Positions 8,826-18,576 of a stretch of 64,000 nt of DNA are shown here, one piece after another (within the stretch, counting starts at the first letter, position 1; every line of letters begins with the position of its first letter). This DNA is from Erythrobacter sp. EC-HK427 (GTDB lineage: Bacteria; Pseudomonadota; Alphaproteobacteria; Sphingomonadales; Sphingomonadaceae): NCBI RefSeq assembly GCF_902498745.1, contig NZ_LR701479.1:562292-626291 (forward strand), written 5' to 3'. A program made the translations under genes and the position numbers. The notes beneath the pieces were generated by a model. It worked only from the letters and a program-made list of their open reading frames with translations, was not told where the DNA came from and ran no database searches.

Positions 8826-10504
8826 GCCAGCGGGACGACCATGGTAAAGCGCGCGCCGGGACCGTTGGCATCTGCAGTAAGGTTCCCGCCCAGATTGCGC
8901 ATGATCTCCTGCGAAATAACAAGGCCCAGGCCGAGCCCGTCGGGCTTCGTGGTGGCAAAGGGCTGGAACAGGGTGTCACGCTGGGCGTCCGACAGACCCG
9001 GCCCGTTATCGGATACGGTGAGGGCGCATTCGTCACCTTTGCGCTCAACGCTGATCTCTATTGTGCCGCCGACCCCTCCGGCATCAATCGCATTCTGGAG
9101 CAAATTGACGAGCACCTGTTCAAGGCCGACATGCTCGCCCCTGACCTTGATCGCCATGTCATCGGCTCCCGGTGTTTTGAACGCGATTTGAAACGTCGCA
9201 ATGCGATCACCCAGCAACAATTGTGCCCCTTCGATCACTTCACCGAGCGAGACATCGCGTGGTCGCGAGGTGTTTTTGCGGCTGAACCGGCGGAGTTCAT
9301 CGGTAATTTTGCCGATCCGGTCAGACAGCGAGACGATCTTGCCGAAATTCTCCTTCGCAGATGCTGTATCGCCCAAGGCAAGCATCTTGCTACCATTCTC
9401 GGCATAGAGGCGCATCGCGCTGACCGGCTGACGGATCTCGTGGCCAATTCCGGCAGTAACCTGACCGAGCGTGGCCAAACGGTTTGCCTGCTGCATCTGG
9501 TCGCGCAGCTTGGCCGCGCGTTCTTGTGCCTGCATCTCTGCCTGCGCCTTACGTCTGATTGCTACGATGAACACTGCGCCGCCAAACAGCGCGGCGGCGA
9601 AAAGGGCAAGCAGCAGCGCCAGTTGGGCATTGGTGCGCGCCGCAGACAGGCGCGGTGCAGGATCAAACAGCAGATGCAGAGCCCAATCATCTGGCGAAAT
9701 CGTATTCTCTGTCTCGATCCGGGCGGTTTCGACGAGCGTCGATCCGGCGGCAATATCCGGCATGGGCGGCAAATCCGCCAAGCCGAATTGCAGCTCGTCC
9801 GCGCTCCGGTCGCGCTGTGATGCCGCTTCCGGCCGCAATGTATTGAACCGCCAATCGGGATTGCTGGTCACCAAAACGACGCCATCAGCGTCGGTAACAA
9901 AGACGCCTTCGGTGCCTTCGAGCCAGCTCGCTTCGAGCGCATCGAACTCTACCTTTACCGCCACAATACCCAATGTCCGCGATCCGCTGACCACTCTTTG
10001 TGCGATGTAGAGACCGGGGCGGCGGCTGACCGTGCCGAGCGCAAACTGGGTGGCGTTGCCGCTGTCCATCGCGGTGCGAAAATACCGCCGGAAGGCATAG
10101 TTCGAACCGACGAAACTGGTCGGCAGCCGCCAGTTGCTCGCCGCCAGCGTAGTGCCGCTGGCATCGGTCACGTAGATTGCTGCCGCGCCAGTTTGCACCG
10201 CCAGCTCTTCCAACCTCCGATTAAGGACGGTTTCGCCGCCAGCGTCGCCCGCGAGCAAGCCCTGCACTTGCGGGTCCTCTGCAAGAACCAGCGGGACGAG
10301 GGAGAACTTCTCAAGTTCGCTTTGCAATCCCTCAGCCAAAATCGCCGCATCCCCGGCTGCCGCTACCTGCGCTTCAGCCAGCGCAGAGTTCCGTAAACCT
10401 CGTTCCAGCGCGAGATAACCCAAAAGCGCGATGACAAGGGTTACTGCCCCGATAATGGTGACCAGCGTCATGCGGTCACGCGCTGTCGAGCTGGGAGCGT
10501 TCAT
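8822..10504 (-). CDS. DctB-like C4-dicarboxylate sensor histidine kinase
   Basis: 560 residues with a membrane segment at about 14-33, a large periplasmic sensor of about 250 residues with double-Cache character ('AIYVTDASGTTLAASNW', 'SNYAFRRYFRTAM', 'GLYIAQRVV'), a second membrane segment ('LALLLALFAAALFGGAVFIVAI'), a coiled coil and an H-box 'VTAGIGHEIRQPVSAMRLYAENG', then N- and G-boxes ('LVNLLQNAID', 'VSDNGPGLS', 'GLGLGLVISQEIM'). This architecture and the 'ATLGQVTAGIGHEIRQP' signature are those of DctB kinases, which sense succinate, fumarate or malate. It is divergent from dctA across a gap of about 190 bases. Ligand specificity is inferred from context. Confidence 0.88.
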   Translation of the reverse strand: MNAPSSTARDRMTLVTIIGAVTLVIALLGYLALERGLRNSALAEAQVAAAGDAAILAEGLQSELEKFSLVPLVLAEDPQVQGLLAGDAGGETVLNRRLEELAVQTGAAAIYVTDASGTTLAASNWRLPTSFVGSNYAFRRYFRTAMDSGNATQFALGTVSRRPGLYIAQRVVSGSRTLGIVAVKVEFDALEASWLEGTEGVFVTDADGVVLVTSNPDWRFNTLRPEAASQRDRSADELQFGLADLPPMPDIAAGSTLVETARIETENTISPDDWALHLLFDPAPRLSAARTNAQLALLLALFAAALFGGAVFIVAIRRKAQAEMQAQERAAKLRDQMQQANRLATLGQVTAGIGHEIRQPVSAMRLYAENGSKMLALGDTASAKENFGKIVSLSDRIGKITDELRRFSRKNTSRPRDVSLGEVIEGAQLLLGDRIATFQIAFKTPGADDMAIKVRGEHVGLEQVLVNLLQNAIDAGGVGGTIEISVERKGDECALTVSDNGPGLSDAQRDTLFQPFATTKPDGLGLGLVISQEIMRNLGGNLTADANGPGARFTMVVPLA

Positions 10505-10512
10505 GGGATCAC

Positions 10513-10564
10513 TGTGCGGAATCTCGCAATTCCGTCAACAAATTTGTGCGAAATCTCCGAATTT
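10513..10564. promoter_or_regulatory. tandem palindromic repeats between dctB-like and dctA genes
   Basis: Two related 20-base copies begin at 10513 (TGTGCGGAATCTCG...) and 10545 (TGTGCGAAATCTCC...), 32 bases apart, about three helical turns. Each holds an internal inverted repeat: GGAAT-N6-ATTCC in the first and GAAAT-N6-ATTTT (imperfect) in the second. The arrangement suggests a dimeric regulator binding two sites on one face of the DNA. The natural candidate is the DctD-like protein encoded next door, but binding is inference. The sites lie immediately upstream of the kinase start (10504) and 135-185 bases upstream of the dctA start. Confidence 0.5.
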
Positions 10565-10597
10565 TGATCAGCCGATTTAATACAAGCTGCTAAAAAC

Positions 10598-10627
10598 TAG
10601 ACACTTTCGCTTTCATGCAATTCTTAT
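10598..10627 (+). promoter_or_regulatory. possible sigma-70-type promoter for dctA
   Basis: TAGACA (10598-10603, one mismatch to TTGACA) is followed after 18 bases by TCTTAT (10622-10627, four of six matches to TATAAT). It lies between the tandem palindromes and the dctA ribosome binding site. No good sigma-54 element (GG and GC ten bases apart in a TGGCAC/TTGC context) was found in this gap, which agrees with the missing GAFTGA loop in the regulator. The match is modest. Confidence 0.25.
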
Positions 10628-10698
10628 TGCGCGCTATTGGCCCAGCCTTATGATCGACCGCAAAGCAACGGTAATTGCCGAGCTTGGAGGGGAAATCG

Positions 10699-12084
10699 AT
10701 GGGGACCACATCCGGGTCTGTTGCTGATGGAGTGAAGGCTGAACGCCGCCCATTCTATCGCCAGTTGTATGTTCAGGTGCTTGCGGCGATCGTATTCGGC
10801 GCGCTGCTCGGCCATTTTTATCCGGACATCGGCACTTCGTTGAAGCCGCTTGGCGATGGTTTCATCAAGCTGGTCAAAATGATTATCGCGCCGGTCATTT
10901 TCCTCACCGTCGCGGGCGGCATCGCGGCGATGCGCGATATGTCGTCTGTCGGCAGCGTTGCCGGCAAGGCGATGATCTATTTCCTGTTCTTTTCGACGCT
11001 CGCCCTGATTATCGGTCTGGTCGTGGGGAACGTTGTGCAGCCGGGTGCCGGCCTGAACATCGACCCGGCTACGCTGGATGCCAGTGCGGTGGAAACCTAT
11101 GCCCAGACAGCGGAAGAACACACGCTGTGGGCCTTCGTTCTGAACATCATCCCCACAACGCTATTCAGCGCCATGACCGATGGCAACATCTTGCAGGTGT
11201 TGCTGGTTGCCATTCTGACCGGAGTAGCGCTTTCGGCAACGCGGCCGCACAGCGATCTTGTCATCGATCTGATTGCATCGCTGGGCGAGGCGGTTTTCAA
11301 GCTGGTCCATATGCTGATGAAGCTGGCCCCGATCGGTGCCTTCGGCGCAATAGCATTTACCATTGGCGAGTTCGGAATTTCCTCGCTCGCCAATCTCGCT
11401 GCCTTGATTGCCACCTTCTACCTGACCTCGCTGCTCTTCGTCGTCGGCGTGCTTGGCATGGTTGCCTGGTTTACCGGCTTCTCGCTGTTCGCCCTCATCA
11501 AATACCTGCGTGAGGAATTGCTGCTGGTGCTTGGCACGTCGTCTTCCGAAGCGGCTTTGCCGAGTTTGATGGAGAAGATGGAGATAGCGGGCTGCCGCAA
11601 GACGGTGGTCGGGCTGGTGGTACCCACGGGCTATTCTTTCAATCTCGACGGAACGAATATCTACATGACCTTGGCCGCGCTGTTCATCGCGCAGGCCGTT
11701 GGCGTCGAGCTGTCATGGGGTGAGCAGATTACGCTGGTTCTTGTTGCCATGGTCAGCTCGAAGGGCGCAGCGGGTGTGACCGGCGCGGGCTTCGTGATCC
11801 TTGCCGCCACGCTGTCGGTTGTCCCCACAGTGCCGGTCGCTGGAATGGCGCTTATTCTGGGCATCGACCGCTTCATGTCCGAATGCCGCGCGCTCACCAA
11901 TTTCATCGGCAATGCGGTGGCAACCGTGGTGGTGGCCAAGTGGGAAGGCGCGCTCGATGCCGACCGGCTGGCGGCGGCCATGGCAGGCACCCCCATGCCA
12001 CTGCCCGAGGAAGACACCGAACGGCACGAGCGCACCGGGCCGTACAGCGAAGGCCTTACCAATGCCGCAGGAGACCCGGCATGA
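10699..12084 (+). CDS. dctA: C4-dicarboxylate:cation symporter DctA
   Basis: 461 residues from the ATG at 10699, chosen because GGAGGGG lies about 7 bases upstream; a TTG at 10675 in the same frame would place the ribosome site inside the gene. It belongs to the dicarboxylate/amino acid:cation symporter family, with family motifs '[17 protein letters not shown]' (hairpin HP1), '[21 protein letters not shown]' (unwound transmembrane segment 7) and '[19 protein letters not shown]' (HP2). About eight transmembrane helices place it in the inner membrane, taking up succinate, fumarate and malate. The adjacent DctB/DctD-like pair supports the substrate class. Its stop overlaps the next gene (ATGA), so the esterase downstream is cotranscribed. 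Confidence 0.93.
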   Translation: MGTTSGSVADGVKAERRPFYRQLYVQVLAAIVFGALLGHFYPDIGTSLKPLGDGFIKLVKMIIAPVIFLTVAGGIAAMRDMSSVGSVAGKAMIYFLFFSTLALIIGLVVGNVVQPGAGLNIDPATLDASAVETYAQTAEEHTLWAFVLNIIPTTLFSAMTDGNILQVLLVAILTGVALSATRPHSDLVIDLIASLGEAVFKLVHMLMKLAPIGAFGAIAFTIGEFGISSLANLAALIATFYLTSLLFVVGVLGMVAWFTGFSLFALIKYLREELLLVLGTSSSEAALPSLMEKMEIAGCRKTVVGLVVPTGYSFNLDGTNIYMTLAALFIAQAVGVELSWGEQITLVLVAMVSSKGAAGVTGAGFVILAATLSVVPTVPVAGMALILGIDRFMSECRALTNFIGNAVATVVVAKWEGALDADRLAAAMAGTPMPLPEEDTERHERTGPYSEGLTNAAGDPA

Positions 12085-13034
12085 TCGCCCGCCGCGATCT
12101 GTTTGGCCTTGCTGCCGTGGTGGCCGCGAGCAGCTCGCTGCCGCTGGTCAATCGCACGGTGCTGGCGCAAGAGGCGGATCCGGAGGAAATTCTGCTGTGG
12201 CCGGGCGATGCGCCGGGGCGTGGCCGACCGAGCGGGCCTGAACAGATCGGCGGCGAAGGCGCAGGCTATGGCGCGGTGTCGAACATCTCGACCCCGCGTA
12301 TGCGCGTCTACCGCCCCGACCAGCCCAATGGCCGCGCGGTGCTGGTGTGCGGCGGCGGCGGTTACTTCCGCATCCAGCTGTGGAAGGAAAGCACCCCCGC
12401 GGCACGCTGGCTGCAGGCGCGCGGCTACACCGTTTTCGAACTGCTGTTCCGCCTGCCGGGAGACGGCTGGGAGCCCAGTGCGCCGTTTGCCGACGCGCAG
12501 CGGGCGATGAAGATCATCCGCACCCGCGCCGACGAATTCGCCATCCGGCCAGACCGGATCGGCATTATGGGCTTTTCCGCCGGCGGCCACCTCGCCGGCT
12601 TCACCGCGCTCCAGCCGGCGCGCGAACTCTACGCCGGGCAAGACCGCTATGAAGCCGTCAGCGCGCGGCCCGATTTCACCGTGCTACTGTTCCCCGTGGT
12701 GACGCTGCGCGCGCCCTACGACACCACCCGCACCCGGCGCGAGATCGTGGGCCGCAATCCCACCCGCGCCGCCGAGGACGCCTGGTCGCTCGACACCTAC
12801 GCGCAGCGCGATGCGCCGCCGACAATCATCTTCGCTTCGGCCGATGACGCCACGACTCCGCCCGCCCACGGCATCATGCTAGCGCAGGCGCTTTGGCGCG
12901 AGGGGGCAGCGGCGGAATTGCATATATTCGAGGATGGGGGCCACGGCTGGGGGCTCGGCACGAGCGACCAGATCCTCAGCCAATGGCCGGATATGTTTGA
13001 AGCGTGGATCACCCGGCGGAGTTTCGGGACATAA
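12081..13034 (+). CDS. secreted alpha/beta hydrolase (BD-FAE/acetyl esterase-like)
   Basis: 317 residues starting at the ATG overlapping the dctA stop. The N-terminus '[21 protein letters not shown]' carries a twin-arginine-like motif and hydrophobic core, with likely cleavage near 'LAQEA', so export to the periplasm is expected. The catalytic domain has a glycine-rich oxyanion segment ('VCGGGGYF'), nucleophile elbow GFSAGG, Asp in '[14 protein letters not shown]' and His in 'DGGHGWG'. The closest family type is BD-FAE/carbohydrate acetyl esterase. Position between dctA and a TonB receptor suggests that it trims an ester-bearing nutrient, but this is only context. Confidence 0.85.
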   Translation: MIARRDLFGLAAVVAASSSLPLVNRTVLAQEADPEEILLWPGDAPGRGRPSGPEQIGGEGAGYGAVSNISTPRMRVYRPDQPNGRAVLVCGGGGYFRIQLWKESTPAARWLQARGYTVFELLFRLPGDGWEPSAPFADAQRAMKIIRTRADEFAIRPDRIGIMGFSAGGHLAGFTALQPARELYAGQDRYEAVSARPDFTVLLFPVVTLRAPYDTTRTRREIVGRNPTRAAEDAWSLDTYAQRDAPPTIIFASADDATTPPAHGIMLAQALWREGAAAELHIFEDGGHGWGLGTSDQILSQWPDMFEAWITRRSFGT

Positions 13035-13060
13035 CAATAATAAAAGTGGAGGATACGACC

Positions 13061-16000
13061 ATGAAATTCACATCCCTTGGCAAGCTGGTGCTGCTCAGCA
13101 CTTGCAGTCTTGTTGCCGCGACCAGCGCCGCCCGGGCGCAGGATGCCAACCCGCCCAGCGTACCGGCGGACCAGCCCGAAGCGGTTGACGAGAACCGGAT
13201 CGTGGTGATCGGCTCGCAGATCCAGGGCGCGCAAATCAACGATGTGCTGCCGGTGACCGTGATCGACGAACAGATCATCGAAAACACCGGCGCTGCATCG
13301 GGTGACGAACTGTTCCGCTCGATCCCGCAGGCGGGCACGGTGGCGTTTAACGAACAGAATGCGACGACCCAGAACAGCGCGCGCGGCGATGTCGGATCGA
13401 TCAACCTGCGCGATCTGGGCACGGGCAACACGCTGCTGCTGATCAACGGCCGCCGCATGACGCTGCATCCCGGCTTCCAGACCGAACTGTTGGTGCCCGT
13501 GGTTAGCTCCGACACCAATGAAATCTCTCCGGGCAGCGTGCGCCGGATCGAAGTGCTGCGCGACGGCGCCTCTGCCGTCTACGGCGCGGACGCGGTGGCA
13601 GGCGTAGTCAATACCATCCTGCGCGGCGGCATGACCGGCGGTTTTATCGAAGCCGACTATCGCGCATCGGACGGCACCGACCTGTACAATTACAGCATCA
13701 GCGGCGGACTGGGCTTTGACTTTGGCGGCGGGCGCGGCAATCTGACGGTTTACGGCAGCTACTTCCGCGAAAACGGCCTGCTGGCATCCGAGCGCGATTA
13801 TGCAGCTGACGAAGATCGTCGGCCGCTGGTTGCCGGCACCGATTTCGAAGACGATGCTTCGTTCAACAACCGCAACACCTTCGGCCCGTTCGGCCAGTTC
13901 GACATCCAGGCGCCGAGCAGCCGGACGCCGATCGGTGATGACGACTTCTATCTGCAGCCGAACACCTTCCCCAACTGCAGTTTGGACTTTGGTGGCGGCG
14001 TGTGCGCTCGCGCGGGCACCACGCCGACCACGGATGTCCGCTACAACACCAATTTCGGCAATCACCTGATCAGCGAGAAAGACCGCTACAATCTAATGGC
14101 GTTGCTCAGCTACGAATTGAGCGACAATGTGGAGGCCTATTTCGAAGGCAGTTTCTACCGTTCGGAAAACCGCCGCAACATCGAAGCCTCGGCCATCCTT
14201 AGTGCGGTTCCGGTGGGAATCTCGCGCAATGCCTACTGGAACCCCTTCGGACCGACGGGCAGCCCCAACCGCCTCCCCGGCACCACCATCGCTTCCTCCG
14301 GCGCTGACGTGATCATGGAACGCTATCGCTTCGTCGATGTCGGCAACCGCGATGTCTCGGTGGACAAGGACACCTATCGCCTCGTGGCAGGCTTGCGCGG
14401 CAATTTCGGCGAGTGGGATTTTGACACTGGCTTTGTCTATTCCGAAGCCGAATCGCTCGACCTGGCGCGGAACCGTGTGTCGCTGACGTTGATGCAGCAG
14501 CAGATCAACCTGACCACGCCCGATGCCTATAATCCGTTTAACGGCGGCTGTGTAACCGGCGATCCGGGCCAGGGCGATTGCACGCCCAATCCGGCCTCTT
14601 CGATCGACCCGTTCCGCATCGACGTATTCCGTCGCGGCGGCACCAGCCTCGCCCTCGCCGATTTCAAGATCAGCCGCGACGATTTGTTCACCCTGCCCGG
14701 CGGCGATCTGGGGGTTGCCGTGGGCGTCGAGTGGCGGCGCGAGACCTTCTTTGACGATCGCGATCCGCGGCTTGATGGCACCATCACTTTTACTGACAGC
14801 GTGACCGGCGTGTTCAACGGCAGCGATGTGGCGGGCACCAGCCCTTCACCCGACACCAACGGCACGCGCGAAGTCTATTCGGCCTTTGCCGAGCTCTTCG
14901 TGCCGCTGATCGGCCCCGATATGGACATTCCGCTGATCGAGGAGCTGAACCTCCAGCTGGCAGGCCGGATGGAGCATTTCACCGATATCGAGCAGACCGC
15001 CATCGTCCCGCGTGTGGCGGCGTCGTGGACGCCGTTCTCGGGTATCACCTTCCGCGGTGCCTGGTCGCAGGGCTTCCGTGCGCCGAACCTTGTGCAGGTG
15101 AACGACGAAGGCACCACCCGCTCCAACACCCGCGACGATTTCGTTGTGTGTCAGGCGCAGGTGGAGCGGGGCCAGATCGCCAACCTTGGCGTCTGTCCCG
15201 GCGCGGGCGTGATCAGCTTCCGCTCGGGTGCGCGCGATCTGGAGCCGGAGGACAGCGAGAGCATCAATCTGGGTGTGGTGCTGGAACCCGGCTTCCTCCC
15301 CGGCCTCACATTGACGGCGGACTATTGGGAAGTGGAACAGCGCGGCCTTGTCGGCACCTTCGGGGACGATAACGCCATTGCGCTTGACCTGCTGCGCCGC
15401 CTCAACGGCAGCACCAACCCCAATGTGATCCGCGAAGCGCCCACGGCCGATGACATCGCGCTGTTCACCGGCACCAGTCTGGCGCCGGCCGGCCGGATCA
15501 TCCAGGTGCTGGACCCCTATCTGAACCTCGACAGCCGCATCTCGCGAGGCTGGGACTTCGGCCTGTTCTATAACGTGCCCAATTTCGGCCTCGGCGATTT
15601 CCGCCTGCGCTTCAACGCGGCGCGGCTGAACAGCTTCGTCCAGTCGGCCGGACCGGACGGACAGGAACTGGTCGATGCCATCGCGGCGGGAATACTGCCC
15701 ACCGATGTCACCGTGGGCGGTCTGGGCGAATTGCTGGAGATTGAAGGGCGGCCCAAATGGCGCTTCAGCACCTCGATCAACTGGGAAAGCGGCCCGGTCG
15801 ATATCGGTCTGTTCGGCAGCTATGTTGGCGAAGTGTGGGATACCAGCGTCACTCGCGACGAGCTGATCGTGTCGGATGACGTCAACGCCAATTTCTTCCG
15901 CGTCGACGATGTCTTCACGGCCAACTTCTCGATTGCCTACACCTTCGACAATGACGGCATCCTCGACCGCACCCGAGTTCGCCTCGCGGTGACCAACATC

Positions 16001-16105
16001 TTTGACGAAGATCCGCCGCTGGCAGACGAGAGCTACGGCTTTTTCAGCGAACTGCACTCGGCGCGCGGACGGCAAGTGACCGTAGAACTGCGCAAGCGGT
16101 TCTAG
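13061..16105 (+). CDS. TonB-dependent outer membrane receptor
   Basis: 1,014 residues from the ATG at 13061, which follows a GGAGG site and begins a clear signal peptide ('MKFTSLGKLVLLSTCSLVAATSAARAQ'). An upstream in-frame start at 13004 would destroy the signal peptide. The plug domain follows ('VVIGSQIQGAQINDVLPVTV', 'SGDELFRSIPQ', 'LRDLGTGNTLLLINGRRM', 'VEVLRDGASAVYGADAVAGVVN'-like sequence), then a 22-strand-type beta barrel ending in an aromatic residue ('VTVELRKRF'). It is of the large sphingomonad receptor type used for organic substrates rather than simple siderophores. It sits 26 bases after the esterase and 5 bases before the carboxypeptidase, so the genes form one transcription unit. 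The ligand is unknown. Confidence 0.93.
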   Translation: MKFTSLGKLVLLSTCSLVAATSAARAQDANPPSVPADQPEAVDENRIVVIGSQIQGAQINDVLPVTVIDEQIIENTGAASGDELFRSIPQAGTVAFNEQNATTQNSARGDVGSINLRDLGTGNTLLLINGRRMTLHPGFQTELLVPVVSSDTNEISPGSVRRIEVLRDGASAVYGADAVAGVVNTILRGGMTGGFIEADYRASDGTDLYNYSISGGLGFDFGGGRGNLTVYGSYFRENGLLASERDYAADEDRRPLVAGTDFEDDASFNNRNTFGPFGQFDIQAPSSRTPIGDDDFYLQPNTFPNCSLDFGGGVCARAGTTPTTDVRYNTNFGNHLISEKDRYNLMALLSYELSDNVEAYFEGSFYRSENRRNIEASAILSAVPVGISRNAYWNPFGPTGSPNRLPGTTIASSGADVIMERYRFVDVGNRDVSVDKDTYRLVAGLRGNFGEWDFDTGFVYSEAESLDLARNRVSLTLMQQQINLTTPDAYNPFNGGCVTGDPGQGDCTPNPASSIDPFRIDVFRRGGTSLALADFKISRDDLFTLPGGDLGVAVGVEWRRETFFDDRDPRLDGTITFTDSVTGVFNGSDVAGTSPSPDTNGTREVYSAFAELFVPLIGPDMDIPLIEELNLQLAGRMEHFTDIEQTAIVPRVAASWTPFSGITFRGAWSQGFRAPNLVQVNDEGTTRSNTRDDFVVCQAQVERGQIANLGVCPGAGVISFRSGARDLEPEDSESINLGVVLEPGFLPGLTLTADYWEVEQRGLVGTFGDDNAIALDLLRRLNGSTNPNVIREAPTADDIALFTGTSLAPAGRIIQVLDPYLNLDSRISRGWDFGLFYNVPNFGLGDFRLRFNAARLNSFVQSAGPDGQELVDAIAAGILPTDVTVGGLGELLEIEGRPKWRFSTSINWESGPVDIGLFGSYVGEVWDTSVTRDELIVSDDVNANFFRVDDVFTANFSIAYTFDNDGILDRTRVRLAVTNIFDEDPPLADESYGFFSELHSARGRQVTVELRKRF

Positions 16106-16110
16106 GCGAG

Positions 16111-17313
16111 ATGCCGGTGTCGCCGATACGTATCCTGCTGGCGATATCGGTGCTGGCGGCGGGGGCGTGTTCCACCACGCCTCCGCCCCCGGCCACTTCG
16201 CAGGCGCAGGCGGCAGGTTGTGCCAGCAGCAGCGTGGTGATTGCTTTCGACTTCGAAGGCGCTTCGCAATCGCGCTGCTCGGCGGATGGCGAACGGGCTT
16301 TCACCATCGTGGTCAGTCCCGAACACGCTCCGCCGATCAATCCCAGCCCGTGGTATGCCTTCCGCTATGTCGCGGCACCCGGCGGCCCCGATAGCCCGGA
16401 TGACGGTGTCAGCATTACCTTGCGCTACGAAGGCGCGGAGCATCGCTATCCGCCCGAATGGCGCGCCGGGAGCGAATTGCGGATGCCCGAAGTCTCGCTT
16501 TCGCCCGATGGCTTGGAGGCAAGTTTTGTTGTCACCGCAGGCAGCGCCACGGTCAGCGCGCAGGAACTGTTCGGCGTCGACCGCCATGCTGCCTTACTGG
16601 CCCGGTTGGCCGCGCGCGAAGGAAACACGCGTCTGACGCTCGGCTATTCGCGCGAAGGCAGGCCGATCGAGGCGCTGACGATGGGCAGCCCGAATGCGCC
16701 GCATCTGGTGATCCTGCTCGGACGTGCGCATCCCCCCGAAGTCAGCGGCGCAGTGGCGATGGAGGGCTTTCTGCTGCAACTTGCCGATGCGATGGCCGAT
16801 GGTCGGCTTGACGGCGCGCGGTTCCAGATCCTTGCGGTTCCGCTGCTCAATCCCGACGGCGTGGTGCGCGGGCACTGGCGGGCCAATACAGGCGGGATCG
16901 ATCTCAACCGCGACTGGGGCAGCTTTACCCAGCCGGAGACGCGCGCGGTCAAGCAATGGCTCGATGCGTTACCGGCGAATGTCGCGCCGCTGGTGATGCT
17001 CGATTTCCATTCGACCCGGCAAAATCTGTTTTATGTGCAGGGGGATGGCGAGACCAACGCCGTGCAGGAACGCTTCCTGTCGCAATGGCTGGCAGGGCAA
17101 GAGCAAGCCATCACCGGCTACCCCTTCACGATTGAACGGCGCAATGCCAACCCCGGATCAGGCACTTCCAAGAACTGGTTTTTCGCGCAATACAACATCC
17201 CCGCCTACACATACGAGGTTGGCGACGAAACGGATCGCGATGCGGCCATGCTTGCCGCGCAAGAACTCGCGCAGCGCTTTGTCGCTGCGACCGAGGGACT
17301 GACACAAGACTAG
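16111..17313 (+). CDS. M14-family zinc carboxypeptidase, predicted lipoprotein
   Basis: 400 residues with an N-terminal lipobox ('LAAGACS'), so probably anchored in the periplasm or outer membrane. An N-terminal beta-rich domain of about 130 residues is followed by the M14 peptidase: zinc ligands in 'RAHPPE' (HxxE) and 'LDFHS', substrate-carboxylate residues in 'DLNRDW', and the catalytic glutamate in 'YTYEVGDET'. This order matches M14 enzymes with an N-terminal accessory domain. It follows the TonB receptor by 5 bases, suggesting that the receptor and peptidase process a peptide-containing substrate together. A short TTCGC-TTG-GCGAA inverted repeat lies just after the stop but has no T-run. 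Confidence 0.88.
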   Translation: MPVSPIRILLAISVLAAGACSTTPPPPATSQAQAAGCASSSVVIAFDFEGASQSRCSADGERAFTIVVSPEHAPPINPSPWYAFRYVAAPGGPDSPDDGVSITLRYEGAEHRYPPEWRAGSELRMPEVSLSPDGLEASFVVTAGSATVSAQELFGVDRHAALLARLAAREGNTRLTLGYSREGRPIEALTMGSPNAPHLVILLGRAHPPEVSGAVAMEGFLLQLADAMADGRLDGARFQILAVPLLNPDGVVRGHWRANTGGIDLNRDWGSFTQPETRAVKQWLDALPANVAPLVMLDFHSTRQNLFYVQGDGETNAVQERFLSQWLAGQEQAITGYPFTIERRNANPGSGTSKNWFFAQYNIPAYTYEVGDETDRDAAMLAAQELAQRFVAATEGLTQD

Positions 17314-17385
17314 TTCAATGCGTTCGCTTGGCGAATGGAGTGCATGAATTTGGCACGCGCAGGTGCCGTCGCATTCGCGCTGGGG

Positions 17386-18576
17386 TCAAAACTCCAGCGC
17401 GGTGACCATCTCGCCAGTATCACGCGCGGGAGTAAGGGGCGCGCAACGGATCAGCCAGTCGGCTTGCGCTAAGCCAAGCTGAACCCCGCTGTCCTGATTG
17501 CCGAGCGGGCGCAGGCCATCGGCTTCCCACTTTGCCCTGACGAAGGTTTCCCGTTCGCCAGTCGCAGGAATTGGGCCAGCAAGCGACAGCACCCGCCATG
17601 GCAGAACCGCGCTAGTCGGCTGTCCTTGTAGTGCCGCCAACAGCGCGCGCAGGAACAGCCGCGCGGTGACCATGGCCGAGGTCGGATTGCCGGGCAGGCC
17701 CAGCACCCATCTCCCTTGCGCGCGGCCAAGCCAGACAGGCCTTCCCGGCTTCATCGCGACTTTGGAAAACAGCAGGTCGAGGCCGTGCGCTTCGAACATC
17801 GTCTTGGCAAAGTCGCGCGCCCCCACCGATGCCCCGCCGGTGACGATCACGACATCCGCCCGCGCCAGCATCTCTCCCGCCAGCTTTTCGAGTGCAGGCA
17901 GATCGTCCTCTCCGATCACCCGCGCCATCACCTGCGCACCGGATTCCTCGGCCATGCCTGCGATGCCCAACGTCACGCTCTCCGGTACGGCATCGGCGCG
18001 CAGATGTGCCTCGCCCGGCGGCGCAAGCTCGTCACCCGTGCCGATAATGGCCATAGTGAGCCGCACGCTGACGGTTAGCATTGCCTGATCCGCCGCTGCA
18101 GCAGCGACGATGGCGCGCGGGCCGAGCCGGGTTCCGGCATCGAGCAACAGGTCCCCCGCAGCAAAATCGCTGCCCGCCGCGCGCACGTGCCAGGCTGGCC
18201 CGTACCCCTCGGCAAAGCGCACCGTGTCGCCGTCTCGCACGGCGTATTCCTGCATGATGACGCGGTCCGCGCCTTCGGGCAAGGGAGCGCCGGTAAAGAT
18301 GCGCACCGCCTCTCCCGGGTGAACCGCCCCGCCGAAGCCCGCGCCCGCGCGGCTCTCGCCTACGACCACCAATGGCGTGCCCGCCGTGGTCGAGCCATCA
18401 TGCACTGCATAGCCATCCATCGCCGAGACCGCTGTGCGCGGGGATGGCAGGCGGGCAATCACAGGCTCGGCCAGCACGCGCCCCGCGGCCTCGGCCAGCG
18501 GTACATCCTCGCCCGGCAGCGGCGTAACCGCGCCCTCCAGCAAGGCCATTGCCTGATCGAAGGAAATCAAGCGCAC
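17386..18576 (-). CDS. moeA: molybdopterin molybdotransferase MoeA
   Basis: 396 residues, the usual MoeA length. Recognisable signatures are 'PLPGEDVPLAEAAGRVLAEPV' at the N-terminus, 'SAMDGYAV', 'IFTGAPLPEGADRVIMQE', 'GTGDEL', 'VTGGASVGARDFAKTMFE', 'MKPGRPVWLG' and 'GLPGNPTSAMV'. MoeA inserts molybdate into adenylated molybdopterin in cofactor synthesis, in the cytoplasm. Its start overlaps the end of the moaB gene by 10 bases on the same strand, so the two are translationally coupled. It is convergent with the M14 peptidase gene. Confidence 0.95.
   Translation of the reverse strand: MRLISFDQAMALLEGAVTPLPGEDVPLAEAAGRVLAEPVIARLPSPRTAVSAMDGYAVHDGSTTAGTPLVVVGESRAGAGFGGAVHPGEAVRIFTGAPLPEGADRVIMQEYAVRDGDTVRFAEGYGPAWHVRAAGSDFAAGDLLLDAGTRLGPRAIVAAAAADQAMLTVSVRLTMAIIGTGDELAPPGEAHLRADAVPESVTLGIAGMAEESGAQVMARVIGEDDLPALEKLAGEMLARADVVIVTGGASVGARDFAKTMFEAHGLDLLFSKVAMKPGRPVWLGRAQGRWVLGLPGNPTSAMVTARLFLRALLAALQGQPTSAVLPWRVLSLAGPIPATGERETFVRAKWEADGLRPLGNQDSGVQLGLAQADWLIRCAPLTPARDTGEMVTALEF

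Noticed and set aside
10600-10640. Possible sigma-54 promoter before dctA
   Set aside because: TTGC at 10627-10630 has GC rather than GG at the required upstream spacing, so the -24 element does not match; the regulator also lacks GAFTGA.
17314-17345. TTCGC-TTG-GCGAA inverted repeat as terminator between carboxypeptidase and moeA genes
   Set aside because: Only a 5-base stem and no T-run on either strand; too weak to call a terminator.
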